Position numbers and translations under genes: made by a program. A stretch of 64,000 bases of DNA, taken from Candidatus Anammoxibacter sp. Its GTDB lineage: Bacteria > Planctomycetota > Brocadiia > Brocadiales > Anammoxibacteraceae. The notes under the pieces are model-generated. The model was not told where the DNA came from and searched no databases. It worked only from the letters and a program-made list of their open reading frames with translations. The stretch is taken from NCBI GenBank assembly GCA_021777105.1, contig JAIQZQ010000115.1:1-64000 (forward strand), in the 5' to 3' direction. Position 1 is the stretch's first letter. Every line of letters begins with the position of its first letter. Of this stretch, positions 33,536 through 43,133 are shown one piece after another.

Positions 33536-34738
33536 TTATGATAAAAGTTTTAATGCTGAGATATATGTTGAAAAGACGGAAAATACAATTAATGAAGTAA
33601 ACGCGCCGATAACAAGCAAAAGTATGGGCTCAACCAACGATCCTAAATTCTTTGTGATTTGTTCGACTTCGTCCTGATACGCGTCGGAAATCTTAATCAT
33701 CATGCTGTCCAACTGTCCGGATGATTCGCCGACTGTTATTAAATCAATAACAAATGTTGGAAACAGCTTAGACTCCGCAAGGGTCTCATAAATCTTGTTG
33801 CCTCTTTCAACCGAATTGTATGTGTCCAGAAAAATGGCTGAAAATACCCTGTTTTCCGTATTTTCAGACAACAATCTAATAGACCGCAAGGCCGGAACTC
33901 CGCTTTTAATCAACATGCCGAAAGAGCGCGTGAAGTTCATAATCGCCACTTTCTTCATAATAACGCCCATAATAGGCACTTTTAATTTAAATTTGTCCCA
34001 AAACAATTTCCCGCCCGGAGGTTGCGCAGAGAAGTATATGCCGAATCCTGCGCCGATAGCTCCCAACAGCAGCGCCCACCAATAACCGTTAAAGAAATTA
34101 GCGACATGGAACAGGCCCCTTGTTATTGTCCCCAAATTCTCTGCGGACCCGAGGATTGTGCTTATAAATGTGGGTATAACATACGCAAGAACAAACACAA
34201 AAACGCCGACCGCTATAAACAGCGTTACAGCCGGATAAAGCAATGCCCGTTTTATCTGGTTGCGCGTGGCATCTTCGCCTTCGGCAAAATTAGCCAGACC
34301 TCGCAGTGTGTCTTCCAGAGACCCGCCTTGTTCCGCGACGACTATCAGGTTTATATGCATTCTGGTGAAAATTTTTGGGAATTTTGCCAACGCAGACGAA
34401 AGCGACTCGCCTTTCTCAACATCGTCAGCCACTTGGGAGATTATTTTGCCGGTGCTTTCCTTATCGTTTTGCGCAATGGTTCTCAAAGACTTTAACAGCG
34501 GCATGCCGGCTCCGATTAAAGCGGCCAGCTGCCTGAAGAAAACAGTTACGCCTCTTGGCTCGATATTAATAACAGAAAACCATCTTGCGCCTTTTTTAAA
34601 ACTTCTCTTAGAATTTCGCAGTTCTTCGTCGTAAACAACTTCAGGTTCAACCTCAACGTTCGGATTTTGTGCCGGGTCGGGATTTAGGTTTGGCGCGCTG
34701 TTTTCAGCGGCATTATCGCCATTTCCGTTTTCCATCAT
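33536..34738 (-). CDS. gspF: Type II secretion / type IV pilus inner-membrane platform protein GspF/PilC
   Basis: This polytopic platform protein couples the GspE ATPase to pilus or pseudopilus assembly. The 400 residues have an acidic, Asn- and Pro-rich N-terminal 45 residues, unusual for the family. Two GspF domains follow (about 65-190 and 270-390), with FFRQLAALIGAGMPLL, EKGESLSSAL, FTRSFGMLIKSGVPAL and VGESSGQLDSMM, and three membrane segments. Its ATG overlaps the gspE stop by four bases (ATGA), indicating translational coupling. Confidence 0.93.
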   Translation of the reverse strand: MMENGNGDNAAENSAPNLNPDPAQNPNVEVEPEVVYDEELRNSKRSFKKGARWFSVINIEPRGVTVFFRQLAALIGAGMPLLKSLRTIAQNDKESTGKIISQVADDVEKGESLSSALAKFPKIFTRMHINLIVVAEQGGSLEDTLRGLANFAEGEDATRNQIKRALLYPAVTLFIAVGVFVFVLAYVIPTFISTILGSAENLGTITRGLFHVANFFNGYWWALLLGAIGAGFGIYFSAQPPGGKLFWDKFKLKVPIMGVIMKKVAIMNFTRSFGMLIKSGVPALRSIRLLSENTENRVFSAIFLDTYNSVERGNKIYETLAESKLFPTFVIDLITVGESSGQLDSMMIKISDAYQDEVEQITKNLGSLVEPILLLVIGAFTSLIVFSVFSTYISALKLLS

Positions 34739-36486
34739 AATTTACCTCCTTTTAAAATAATTTCCCTCATAACCTCTTCAGGTGTAGTTACTTTATCAGT
34801 AACCTTTTTTAAACCGATTTCGTGAAGGGTTTTCAGCCCCTCCTTAATCGACAATTCTCTTAATTCATTCTCCTTGACTTCATTAATAATTGCGTCTTTT
34901 ATAGTGTCTGTAATTTTTAAAATTTCAAATATAGCAGTTCGACCACGAAAGCCCAACCCTGAGCACTTTTCGCAACCTTTGCCGTAAGCAAGCTCAACAT
35001 CCCAATCGCTCTCCTTTAACCCTATCTGTTCAAGCAACCTTGTTGCCGGGCTATACACCTCCTTGCAATGTTCGCATATCTTCCTCACAAGCCTTTGCGC
35101 TATTATCCCGTTTAACGCGCTGGCAATCAGGAACGGGGGCACATCAAAGTTGCGCAGTGTAGTAACGGCGCTTGCCGTGTCCACCGCGTGTAAAGTGCTA
35201 AAGAGCAATTGTCCGGTTAATGCGGCTCTAACCGCAATTTTAGCCGTTTCATTATCCCTGATTTCGCCTACCATAAGTATGTCTGCGTCCTGCCTCAGCA
35301 CGGACCGCAAACTGTTTACGAAATTGAAATCTATCTTTGGATCCACTTCTACCTGGCTAATGCCTGATATTAGACATTCGACCGGGTCTTCAATCGTGAC
35401 GACCTTGTTTTTCGAGGTGTCAAGTTCGTTCAAAGCCGTGTAAATAGACGTCGTTTTACCGCTGCCGATAGGGCCGGTAATAAGCGCCATGCCGTGCGGT
35501 CGCGATATAATTGATTTGAAAGTTTTTTTCTCGCCCTGATCCAGTCCTAATTTCTCAAATCCATTAAAAATATTGCCTTGCTGTATAATCCTGCAAACAA
35601 TGTTTTCGCCCATTTTTGTCGGTAATGTGGCTATCCTTAAATGGTAATCCGTTTCGCCGATCTTTAGAGACATACGTCCGTCCTGGGGCAAACGCACCTC
35701 TGTGATGTCAAGGCTTGACAGGACTTTTACCCTTGATACGGTTGCGCCTATCAAATGCTCAGGTATCCTGAAATAATCAAGCAGCATTCCGTCAACTCGT
35801 AATCGAACCCTCATGTCTTTAGTGTCCGACTCAAAGTGTATATCCGTTGCCCTTATCTCCATCGCCTTTTTTAAGATCGTGTCTATCACGGCAACGGGCG
35901 AGCTGTTGTTAATGGTTGTTACCTGGGAGCTTAAAAGCGGCTCTGTTTTTTTTACTTCCGAGCCGGTTGCCGTGGATTCGCCATTTTGAACGCTTTCTGC
36001 TTTATTACTATTTTTATCATCGTGAACGTTTGCTTCGCCGGAAATAACTTTGCCGATATCCTGCCTTGAACTTAAGACAAATTGAGGTATGTATCCGTTT
36101 ATATAAGGCAGTTTCTCAATAGTGTCAATGCTAAGCGGATTTGCGACAGCTATGGATAGTTTGTTGCCTTTTTTTGCAAAAGGCAACATCTCGTTTGCCT
36201 TGGATACTTCTTTGGGAACAATTGACGCCGCTTCGTTATCTATCTTTTCATTAAGAATATCCAGATATGGAATTGACAAAAATTTGCATAACGATTTTGT
36301 TGCTTCTCTTTGAAAAAACGGGTCTTTATTATCAAACAAAGCGTCTGCGCGCTCTTCGGCTTTTTTTAATATTAAGAAGTCTTGTTTTCTTTTTAAATTG
36401 CCTTTTGCTTTAACAGCTTCTCTAACTAGTTCGCCATATGTATAATTATTATAGCCATCCAGTTTTTTCTTTGCCTTTTTATCCAT
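34735..36486 (-). CDS. gspE: Type II secretion / type IV pilus assembly ATPase GspE/PilB
   Basis: This secretion-superfamily extension ATPase drives pseudopilus assembly. I chose the ATG at 36486 (583 residues); a TTG six codons upstream is possible. A GspE N-terminal domain (about 55-150) is followed by an insert of about 45 Ser- and Asn-rich residues. The ATPase core has Walker A GPIGSGKTT near 338, an Asp box (TIEDPVECLI), Walker B (DILMVGEIRD) and a His box (TGQLLFSTLHAVD). The zinc-binding pairs CEHC and CEKC are present. It starts 66 bases after the gspK stop and ends in a four-base overlap with gspF. Confidence 0.94.
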   Translation of the reverse strand: MDKKAKKKLDGYNNYTYGELVREAVKAKGNLKRKQDFLILKKAEERADALFDNKDPFFQREATKSLCKFLSIPYLDILNEKIDNEAASIVPKEVSKANEMLPFAKKGNKLSIAVANPLSIDTIEKLPYINGYIPQFVLSSRQDIGKVISGEANVHDDKNSNKAESVQNGESTATGSEVKKTEPLLSSQVTTINNSSPVAVIDTILKKAMEIRATDIHFESDTKDMRVRLRVDGMLLDYFRIPEHLIGATVSRVKVLSSLDITEVRLPQDGRMSLKIGETDYHLRIATLPTKMGENIVCRIIQQGNIFNGFEKLGLDQGEKKTFKSIISRPHGMALITGPIGSGKTTSIYTALNELDTSKNKVVTIEDPVECLISGISQVEVDPKIDFNFVNSLRSVLRQDADILMVGEIRDNETAKIAVRAALTGQLLFSTLHAVDTASAVTTLRNFDVPPFLIASALNGIIAQRLVRKICEHCKEVYSPATRLLEQIGLKESDWDVELAYGKGCEKCSGLGFRGRTAIFEILKITDTIKDAIINEVKENELRELSIKEGLKTLHEIGLKKVTDKVTTPEEVMREIILKGGKL

Positions 36487-36551
36487 ATCGTATGGGCTCT
36501 GCAATGTTTGGGCTGTAATAGCTCCAGCGCCTAAAGAGAAGGTTTTGTCTG

Positions 36552-37454
36552 TTAAATTAGTCCCCAGTATTTTACTAATATTTTATTATGTTTTCTTTCA
36601 ACTACGGCTTCTATGACCTTTTTGCCTCGCGCTGCGTTATGCCCTGAGCCGGCCGTTCCTGTTGAAACAATGCAAAAATTGCTTGAAGTTACTGTGAAGA
36701 ATTTTTGAAAGTCTTCAAACTGTACGCCGGTTACTTTATCAAAATCGTTTGCGTTCTTAAAAATGCCGTCGTCAGACGTGCCTTGAATTCCGTCTTTGCC
36801 GATTCTAAAAGCCAGAATGGCGTCAACTTCAATAGTTTTCAATTCAGGCGTCGCAACCAACACTTCTCTTGAAGCTGTGTTGATATTTATCCTGCCGTCG
36901 CCCCAAACCGTCACAAGGTCTTTAAGGCGTTTCTGTTCCTTAAAAAGCCTTGATCCGTTAAAAACCGCGTCGCCAATAATTCCCCTTGCGACTAAATCCG
37001 TTGGGCTATGAAAAATAGCTCGTTTTCTTGCCGATACAATTTCCTTTGCGGTTTCCCTGTCTATCCCGGTCAACCCGGCAAGCATCTGTTCCGATGCGGT
37101 GTTTATGTTGACCTTTGATTCTTCATCAACAACTCCATACACCTCATCGCCGCTGTTATTATACGCGACAGTAAAGACGCCGCCGCTTAACTTAACATCT
37201 TTAAAATCTCTGTCATTTCCGCGCCAATGGTCATTTAAGCAATCAAAAGACGAGTTGTCCTCCTTTAAGACTTTCGCGGCCTGCTCAAATCCCGCCCTGG
37301 CCAGAAAACCCGCCTGTATATTGTTTTTAAATCGCATGGTGGCCACAAGATCATTACCTACAATGCTGCTGGACGCCATCGCAAATATTGAAATGGCGAA
37401 TATTATAAACAACGCCATTGTTAATGCCGACCCGGATTGCTTTTTTAAATTCAT
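36552..37454 (-). CDS. gspK: Type II secretion minor pseudopilin GspK
   Basis: GspK caps the pseudopilus tip together with GspI and GspJ. The 300 residues start with a short prepilin-like leader and hydrophobic helix (SALTMALFIIFAISIFAMAS, lacking the usual Glu at +5). The GspK body follows, with helix-hairpin-helix-like segments: EESKVNINTASEQMLAGL and GDGRININTASREVLVATP, which are signature repeats of the family. AAGGGG precedes the ATG. It is nine bases after gspJ in the same operon. Confidence 0.88.
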   Translation of the reverse strand: MNLKKQSGSALTMALFIIFAISIFAMASSSIVGNDLVATMRFKNNIQAGFLARAGFEQAAKVLKEDNSSFDCLNDHWRGNDRDFKDVKLSGGVFTVAYNNSGDEVYGVVDEESKVNINTASEQMLAGLTGIDRETAKEIVSARKRAIFHSPTDLVARGIIGDAVFNGSRLFKEQKRLKDLVTVWGDGRININTASREVLVATPELKTIEVDAILAFRIGKDGIQGTSDDGIFKNANDFDKVTGVQFEDFQKFFTVTSSNFCIVSTGTAGSGHNAARGKKVIEAVVERKHNKILVKYWGLI

Positions 37455-37463
37455 TCAAACCCC

Positions 37464-38102
37464 TTAGGAGATAACGCTAACTACTGTCTGTAATTTTTCA
37501 GGAGACGATTTTAACTGTTTTGTGTCTATTAAAATCGTAATCTCCACTGCGTCAGGCAAATTGCCTGATTTCCATTCGCTATGCCATGAACCGTTTTTTA
37601 AGTACCTGAAATTAATGCCTTTTACATTGTCGCACAACGCCTTTGAAATTCCTGTATTTTGCCCGTTATTTAGTTCCCTGCCTCTGTTTAAAGTAGTATG
37701 CCCCTGCTTTTCATCATAATTCACAAAATATTTAATTGTAATAACGCTGCTTTTATCGGCATCGACGCTTGCCGGTCTTTTTGAGAACAAGTTTAAAGAG
37801 AGGGAATCATTGTTAACCGCTGCTCCTTCAAAATAAGTTTGTTGATCGGCGCCTCTTAATGCATTGTTTTGCGAGCGCGCAACATTCTGGATGTCTCTAT
37901 TAATCAATGCCATCGCGCGCCTGACTTGCTGAAAACCTTCAACTTTTTCCGCTGTTTTGTTAAACAGGTTCTTGGATACGGCGAGAGTTTCAAAAACCAT
38001 TGTTCCCACAATGCCCATTAACGCCACTACAACCAGGATTTCAATAAGTGTGAATCCGACCGAGCCGTTTCTTTTTTTATGTTTGCCTGCTGGATTTGTC
38101 AT
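37464..38102 (-). CDS. gspJ: Minor pseudopilin, GspJ-like
   Basis: The 212-residue protein has a type IV prepilin cleavage site, VGFTLIEILVVVALMG, after a 17-residue basic leader; PilD-type peptidase would cut after the Gly before FTLIE. The Arg- and Gln-rich RRAMALINRDIQNVARSQ is characteristic of GspJ/PulJ. It lies between the GspI-like and GspK genes with gaps of a few bases, the usual I-J-K order of T2SS operons. Confidence 0.87.
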   Translation of the reverse strand: MTNPAGKHKKRNGSVGFTLIEILVVVALMGIVGTMVFETLAVSKNLFNKTAEKVEGFQQVRRAMALINRDIQNVARSQNNALRGADQQTYFEGAAVNNDSLSLNLFSKRPASVDADKSSVITIKYFVNYDEKQGHTTLNRGRELNNGQNTGISKALCDNVKGINFRYLKNGSWHSEWKSGNLPDAVEITILIDTKQLKSSPEKLQTVVSVIS

Positions 38103-38107
38103 GCTTT

Positions 38108-38539
38108 TTATCTGTTAGCCAAAAAGGTTGAAAATTCGACATGCCTCCCATTTTCAGGCCAGGGCCACACCACGCGCACGTCCATTTTAATGAGGTCTTT
38201 TTGTTCCTGCGCTACTTTTAGCTCCCACCTGTATTTAGGGCTGACGATTTCGCCGTTTTCTCTGAATTCAATAGGGGCGTTTGAGTTGGCGCTTTGACGT
38301 AAAACAGAGCTGTAACCTGATTGAACCATCTCCTCCATCTTCTTCTGTCCAAGAAGAGAAGCAGTCAAGATGTCGTCGCCTTTATTATTGATTTTAATGT
38401 TATGCCTGAAGATTGTGGCCATTAAAGTTAGACCCATTCCCAGGACGGCGATCGCAATCATTATCTCCATCAGCGTAAATCCGCGTGAACCGTTGTTTTC
38501 AGTTTTGCCGGTTCTGATGTTTTTTGAATAAAAGTTCAT
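38108..38539 (-). CDS. gspI: Minor pseudopilin, GspI-like
   Basis: The ATG at 38539 has AAGGGG upstream and gives 143 residues (the open frame extends 14 codons further). The prepilin signature RGFTLMEIMIAIAVLGMG comes after an 18-residue leader. The body has ASLLGQKKMEEMVQSGY, the A..L.Q.KMEE pattern typical of GspI. Its stop lies five bases before the gspJ start. Confidence 0.86.
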   Translation of the reverse strand: MNFYSKNIRTGKTENNGSRGFTLMEIMIAIAVLGMGLTLMATIFRHNIKINNKGDDILTASLLGQKKMEEMVQSGYSSVLRQSANSNAPIEFRENGEIVSPKYRWELKVAQEQKDLIKMDVRVVWPWPENGRHVEFSTFLANR

Positions 38540-38597
38540 AATTTTATCCCCTTTGAGGATAATTCTCACTAAAGCAGACAAGCCGCTCAGCTCTCAT

Positions 38598-39293
38598 TTA
38601 TAATGAAGAAAAAAGATCCGCGCTGGTAGCAAAAGCCGGCGAGAAATCCCATTGTACAAGTGATTCAAAGCGCAATGTTACATTTAATAAAGATTTTAAG
38701 TCGTAAACGGCGGCAACATATATCAGCTCGTTCTCAACTTTTTCGGGCTTATAAAGGCTTGTAATAAGGTCTATATCATCCGGCCATTTTATTGAGCCGG
38801 CAATTTGCATTACTTCTTTCTTGTTTTCAAGGGAGAAATATCCGGTTGCAATGAAAATTGTCTTGCCGTCGTACGCGTCATTAAACCGTTCCGGTTTGTG
38901 CGATGCAAGGGCGAGTTCAAGTTCGCTGTATATAAGGCTTTCGCTTGTTTGTTCCAGCCTTTCAGCCATTTGGCGCATCAAATTAATGCCGAATGCCGGG
39001 TCTTCTTTCAATAACTTAAGAAGGCCGTTTTTGTCAATCTGGATAACTTCAGTCTCGGAAATTGTTTTTGCGGAGGCTGACCTTTTTGCGCCGGTGATTA
39101 AGGACATTTCGCCAAAATATTCGCCGTCTCCGATATTATGCAATACGCGGGTTGCGCTTTGAACGACTTTTTTAAATATAACAACCCGTCCGGAGGCAAT
39201 AATGTACATAAAGTCGGAAGGATCGCCTTCTTCAAAAACGATTGATTCTGCGGGGATTTGCCGTCTGACGCCGTTAAAACTTTCTATATTCAT
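38598..39293 (-). CDS. Cyclic-nucleotide-binding-domain protein heading the secretion operon
   Basis: The 231 residues contain a CAP-type cyclic-nucleotide-binding domain (about 10-115): EEGDPSDFMYIIASGRVVIF, GEYFGEMSLITGAKRSASA (phosphate-binding cassette) and a C-helix. No helix-turn-helix follows, so it is not a Crp-type transcription factor. The C-terminal half (about 140-231; IFIATGYFSLENKKEV ... LVQWDFSP) is unassigned. As first gene of the pseudopilin-ATPase operon it may couple cAMP, cGMP or c-di-GMP levels to pilus or secretion activity. Which nucleotide, if any, binds cannot be told. Confidence 0.75.
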   Translation of the reverse strand: MNIESFNGVRRQIPAESIVFEEGDPSDFMYIIASGRVVIFKKVVQSATRVLHNIGDGEYFGEMSLITGAKRSASAKTISETEVIQIDKNGLLKLLKEDPAFGINLMRQMAERLEQTSESLIYSELELALASHKPERFNDAYDGKTIFIATGYFSLENKKEVMQIAGSIKWPDDIDLITSLYKPEKVENELIYVAAVYDLKSLLNVTLRFESLVQWDFSPAFATSADLFSSL

Positions 39294-39612
39294 AAAATTT
39301 ATTCGGGCAAGGGATTTTAAAAAAAGGAAATGCGCAAAATTAAATTTCGATTATAAGCTGAATTAAATAATTTTGCAATAAAAACTTATGGCATATATTG
39401 TCGGCGGGTAATAATTACCGCAAAGACGAAAAAATACTCAAAATCATCATGAAAACAGGCGGCGATTGTTCCCGCGCATGATTAACGCCGGCGCGCCGTT
39501 TGTTTGGGGTAGGCAATGGTAAAATGTAATTTTATAATCATATTTTTTCGCGTTTGCAAAAGTATGGTTATAAAACCGTTGTAAACTATTTTTGCGTCTT
39601 GATAGTAAGAAG
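39294..39612. other. Gap upstream of the secretion operon
   Basis: About 320 bases without a supported gene. It must hold the promoter of the cNMP-gspIJKEF-pilT operon. A small palindrome GGTAATAATTACC lies near 39407-39419, about 115 bases upstream of the first gene. A short open frame ending at 39447 overlaps the msbA-like gene end and looks spurious. Confidence 0.4.
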
Positions 39613-41523
39613 CTAATCATACGATTGCATTCTGTACAGCATGCAGTATTCGCCGTTTGCCTCAATTAGCTCATCATGCGTTCCTGTTTCAACGATATCT
39701 CCGTCCTTAAGAACCAGGATTTTATCGCAATCTTTTACTGTGGTTAGGCGGTGCGCCACCACAAGCGTTGTCTTGCCTTTCATGAGGCTGTTCAACTCAT
39801 GTTGCACTGATTGCTCCGCTTTTGTGTCTAATGACGAGGTTGCCTCGTCAAGTATAAGAATTGGAGCGTTTTTCAGGAAAGCCCTTGCAATGGCAATTCT
39901 CTGCCTCTGCCCACCGGACAATTTTACGCCCATTTCTCCCACGATAGCTCCGTACCCTTGGTGGGAGTTTATTATAAAGTCGTGTATGTTAGCCGCTTTA
40001 GAGGCATTTTCAATCTCGCTACGAGAGGAATGCTTGCTTCCGTACCTGATATTATCTTCAATGCTCCTGTTGAACAAAAACGTCTGTTGTGTAACCAAAG
40101 CGATATGGTCAAGCAGTGATTTATGCGTTAAGCTCCTGATATCCTTGCCGTCAATTGTGATATTTCCGGCGGTAGTGTCGTAAAACCGCAGAATCAGGTT
40201 AAGCAGTGTGGATTTGCCCGCGCCGCTTTGGCCCACAATGCCCACAATGCTTCCCTTTTTTATCTTAAAGCTTACGTTTTTAATAATAGTCGCGCTGCTG
40301 TAGCCGAAACTTACATTATTAAAAGCAATTTCATCGTTTATGCCTTTTAGCTCCTCGGCGTCTTCATGTTCCTGCGTATTGATTTCATAGTCCAGAAGCT
40401 CGAAAACCCTTGTGGCGCCCGCAAGAGAGTCTTGCAAAGAGTTGTAACTCTTTGACAGCTGCTTTATGGCCCTGTATACCATATAGCCTATTGCCGTAAT
40501 AAATCCGCCCAATTCGCCTGTGGTTATTTTGTGCGCATTTATTATATACCCGCTGAGGATTACAACTACGGCCAACCCAATGCCGTATATAAACTCAGTG
40601 GATCCGTTGCTGGTCGCCCTGGCCATTGACGACTTCATCCTTTTTCTAAAAAAACTCTGATTTATGTCGTGAATTTCGCGCGCCTCCTCATCTTCCATGC
40701 TATACGCCTTAACAATGCGGATGCCGCTAAACATCTCCCTCATAATGTCGGTCAGATCGGCAAGGTGCTGGAGGCTGCTTTTACTATGCTTTTTTACTTT
40801 GCCTCCAAAAAAGATAACCGGAATCGCAATTAATGGAAACCCCGCAAATGACAAAAGCGCAAGCTTCCAGTTAAAATAAAACGCCAATGCAAGTCCAAAA
40901 ACCAGCTTCATCGGTTGCAGTAAAACATGGCTGAACAGTATGTTAACGGCCCCATTGGTAGTTGTTATATCATTCGTTATTTTTGAAATTAACTCGCCGC
41001 TCTTTTTATTCTCAAAAAAACTAAGAGGTTGCGGCAACAAGTGCTCGCACACCTTGTTTCTGATATCGCGCGTAATTCCCCAAATTAACAAATTGGAGAA
41101 ATACCGTTGCCCGTAAAATGAGAGGAAAATAAAAGGGGCCAATATTGCGGCCATAATGCCTATAGAGGTAAACGATTGTGTGGCTTTGTCCCGAATTTGA
41201 ATGAGCTTTTTTACAAAACCTATTTTTTCTGCCGAATTTTTGGTCTTTTCCTTTAATCCGTATAATCCTTTAACGGATTTAGCGCTTTTGCTCTCAGCTT
41301 CGCTGTCTACGTTAACCGAAAAGTGGCCGGCTTCGTTGGTCGTCAGTTTATCCAGCACCGGCTTAACCAAGGCAAGCTGCGCGCCGGTAAGGGCGGTATA
41401 TATTACCATACAGAAGATGGCCCCCATTATTATCTTCCAATGAGGAACCCCAAACCCGTATAACCTGCGGCAATCACAAACCAGCTCGCTTTCTAAAAAC
41501 CGTTGAAAAAGAGATTTATGCAT
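39613..41523 (-). CDS. msbA: MsbA-like ABC exporter (fused permease-ATPase)
   Basis: This 636-residue half-transporter acts as a homodimer. The MsbA subfamily flips lipid A core or other lipids across the inner membrane. The transmembrane domain (about 30-360) contains an extra hydrophilic, charged insert of about 50 residues (60-110) between the first two helices, longer than in E. coli MsbA. The ATPase domain has Walker A GQSGAGKST near 431, signature LSGGQRQRIAIARA, Walker B ILILDEATSSLD and the H-loop VAHRLTT. It is monocistronic. Export of another lipid, such as hopanoids, cannot be excluded. Confidence 0.85.
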   Translation of the reverse strand: MHKSLFQRFLESELVCDCRRLYGFGVPHWKIIMGAIFCMVIYTALTGAQLALVKPVLDKLTTNEAGHFSVNVDSEAESKSAKSVKGLYGLKEKTKNSAEKIGFVKKLIQIRDKATQSFTSIGIMAAILAPFIFLSFYGQRYFSNLLIWGITRDIRNKVCEHLLPQPLSFFENKKSGELISKITNDITTTNGAVNILFSHVLLQPMKLVFGLALAFYFNWKLALLSFAGFPLIAIPVIFFGGKVKKHSKSSLQHLADLTDIMREMFSGIRIVKAYSMEDEEAREIHDINQSFFRKRMKSSMARATSNGSTEFIYGIGLAVVVILSGYIINAHKITTGELGGFITAIGYMVYRAIKQLSKSYNSLQDSLAGATRVFELLDYEINTQEHEDAEELKGINDEIAFNNVSFGYSSATIIKNVSFKIKKGSIVGIVGQSGAGKSTLLNLILRFYDTTAGNITIDGKDIRSLTHKSLLDHIALVTQQTFLFNRSIEDNIRYGSKHSSRSEIENASKAANIHDFIINSHQGYGAIVGEMGVKLSGGQRQRIAIARAFLKNAPILILDEATSSLDTKAEQSVQHELNSLMKGKTTLVVAHRLTTVKDCDKILVLKDGDIVETGTHDELIEANGEYCMLYRMQSYD

Positions 41524-41727
41524 TGATTTTTCGATAAAAAATTCAGAAAATTTTTCGCAACAAAACAGGTTGCGAAAAGTAAATAAGGAGGGTAATTAAA
41601 AAAGAGAAACAAGAATACCCCAATAAGAATCAAAAATCAAGGTTTAAACAGCATTGCCGGCCACGCCAGTGTCGATTGCAATAAAACGTTTTTTTCAGCT
41701 TCGATTTTGGAGCTACTTCATCATTCT

Positions 41728-41780
41728 GGTTGCAAAGCCCCAGCTTTGTAACACCAAATTCGAGAAGCCCCAGCTTCGCG
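41728..41780 (+). repeat. REP-type palindrome doublet, copy 1
   Basis: Two palindromes lie in tandem: a GTTGCAAAGC ... GCTTTGTAAC unit followed by CGAGAAGCCCCAGCTTCGCG. The same doublet occurs at 44486-44546 and, inverted, at 47118-47186. The rest of the 41524-41926 gap has no gene apart from the antitoxin promoter region. Confidence 0.7.
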
Positions 41781-41926
41781 TTCAGGTTCATATTTGCCTA
41801 ACTTAGATTTTGGCTGAACAGGCGGCTGTTTTAATGGGTTTTTGCGCATAAATGTATATCTTGACATGCCCGCAAACAATGCGATACAATTATTAGAAAT
41901 GAGATACACATGGAAAGGATGGTGAA

Positions 41927-42166
41927 ATGCCTTTAAGTCTAAGAATACCTGCTGAAAAAGAAAAACTGCTGCGAAAGGCCGCCGCAAAAGCCGGAAAAAC
42001 AAAAACAGCGTTTATCCTTGAAGCTCTGGACGAAAAGCTTGGCCTAAACAAAGACCGTGAAAAAGAGGCGCGGGAACTTGCCGGCTGGATGAACCATAAG
42101 GAAACAGAAGAGTTAAGAAAAGCGGTTAATACTTTTGATAGGATTGAAGAGGGTGACTGGGATTGA
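41927..42166 (+). CDS. VapB-type antitoxin, ribbon-helix-helix-like
   Basis: The 79-residue product begins with a CopG/Arc-like ribbon-helix-helix (PLSLRIPAEKEKLLRKAAAK, AFILEALDEKLG), followed by an acidic tail that would wrap the toxin. The family normally represses its own operon and neutralises the toxin. AAGGA precedes the ATG. Its stop overlaps the start of the PIN toxin gene by four bases. Confidence 0.82.
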   Translation: MPLSLRIPAEKEKLLRKAAAKAGKTKTAFILEALDEKLGLNKDREKEARELAGWMNHKETEELRKAVNTFDRIEEGDWD

Positions 42167-42558
42167 AACTGGCGCTGGACACTAATATATATTGCGATTA
42201 CGCCGAGGGTATTTCTGAAACGGTAGATATAATCGCAAAATATAACAGGAGCATTTACATCCCATCAATTGTAATTGGCGAGCTTCAGTACGGTTTCATA
42301 AAAGGCTCCAAGTGGGATTTTAATAATAAAAAGCTAAACCAGATAATACGCCGGCTTGATATCGGCATTATAAATGTTAATCAGGATGTGGCAAAAAAGT
42401 ATGCCGTTATTTATAAGTCCCTTGTTAAAAAAGGCAAGAAAATACCGATAAACGACGTTTGGATAGCGGCCTGTTGTATGGAAATCGGCGTGGCGCTATT
42501 AACCCGGGACAAGCATTTTAAGAATGTAGAACAAATTGAATCAATCTTAATGCCATGA
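42163..42558 (+). CDS. vapC: VapC-type PIN-domain ribonuclease toxin
   Basis: This is a 131-residue PIN domain. The acidic Mg-binding set is complete: D6 in LALDTNIYCDY, Glu in VIGELQYGF, Asp in INDVWIAACC, and a final Asp in LLTRDKHF. VapC toxins cleave tRNA or rRNA; the target here is unknown. It starts at TTG within TTGA, overlapping the antitoxin stop, which implies coupled translation at a reduced rate. Confidence 0.87.
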   Translation: MKLALDTNIYCDYAEGISETVDIIAKYNRSIYIPSIVIGELQYGFIKGSKWDFNNKKLNQIIRRLDIGIINVNQDVAKKYAVIYKSLVKKGKKIPINDVWIAACCMEIGVALLTRDKHFKNVEQIESILMP

Positions 42559-42708
42559 AATATGGAATGTGTTTTTAAAACATTTCAGTTCTGACTACAA
42601 GTCTGAACCAGCAGAAGCGAAAAGCTAAAGCAATAAAGACGGTATCACAGGATAAAAGCGGATTAAAAGCAAAAAGCGAAAGCGTAAACCACGGATTTCA
42701 CTGATTAA

Positions 42709-42806
42709 AAAGCAAAAGCGTGTTAACCACTAATCTGCGCTAATCCACACTAATATAAAAGCAAAAGCATATTGCCCACGAAAACGCGCGAAAAGACACG
42801 AAATTA
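42709..42806 (+). repeat. Repeat of about 100 bp, copy 1
   Basis: Nearly the same sequence recurs at 43691-43796: AAAAGCAAAAGCGT, then CCACTAATCTGCGCTAAT, then CCCACGAAAACGCGCG. It is built of the same degenerate units as the gap before purH. The 42559-43133 gap contains no gene. Confidence 0.75.
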
Positions 42807-42840
42807 AAAACAATGGTAAAAGTTTTTATTTTTTATAACC

Positions 42841-42892
42841 GTTCGAAAACACCGATTTTGTAACGCAATTGCGCTGGCAACTCTGTTTTTAA
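42841..42892 (-). repeat. Three-copy repeat, copy 1
   Basis: Core CGATTTTGTAACGCAATTGC; copies occur at 43608-43662 and 43835-43890. The third copy overlaps the end of a pseudogene reading, so the repeat may derive from a gene 3' end. Confidence 0.65.
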
Positions 42893-43133
42893 GTCCTCAA
42901 AGCTCCTCCACCTAACTTCATCACGGTCGTTCTGGTTACAAAGCCCCCAGCTTCGCGTTGCATAGGGTACAACCAAAGGCGCTATGAATTTTAAACCGAT
43001 TTTAATATGGCAAAGACAAAGCAAAATGTATAAAATTTATTATTGTAAGACTAGAAACATATATGTTTTCTTCGTAAACCTTGCTTTTGCATTATGCGTT
43101 TGTCTATGCATAATACGAATTGAGAAGATAAAG

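Noticed and set aside
39447..39665. 72-codon minus-strand frame overlapping the msbA-like gene end
   Set aside because: It overlaps a clear coding gene in another frame and has Cys-, Asn- and Arg-rich random-looking content.
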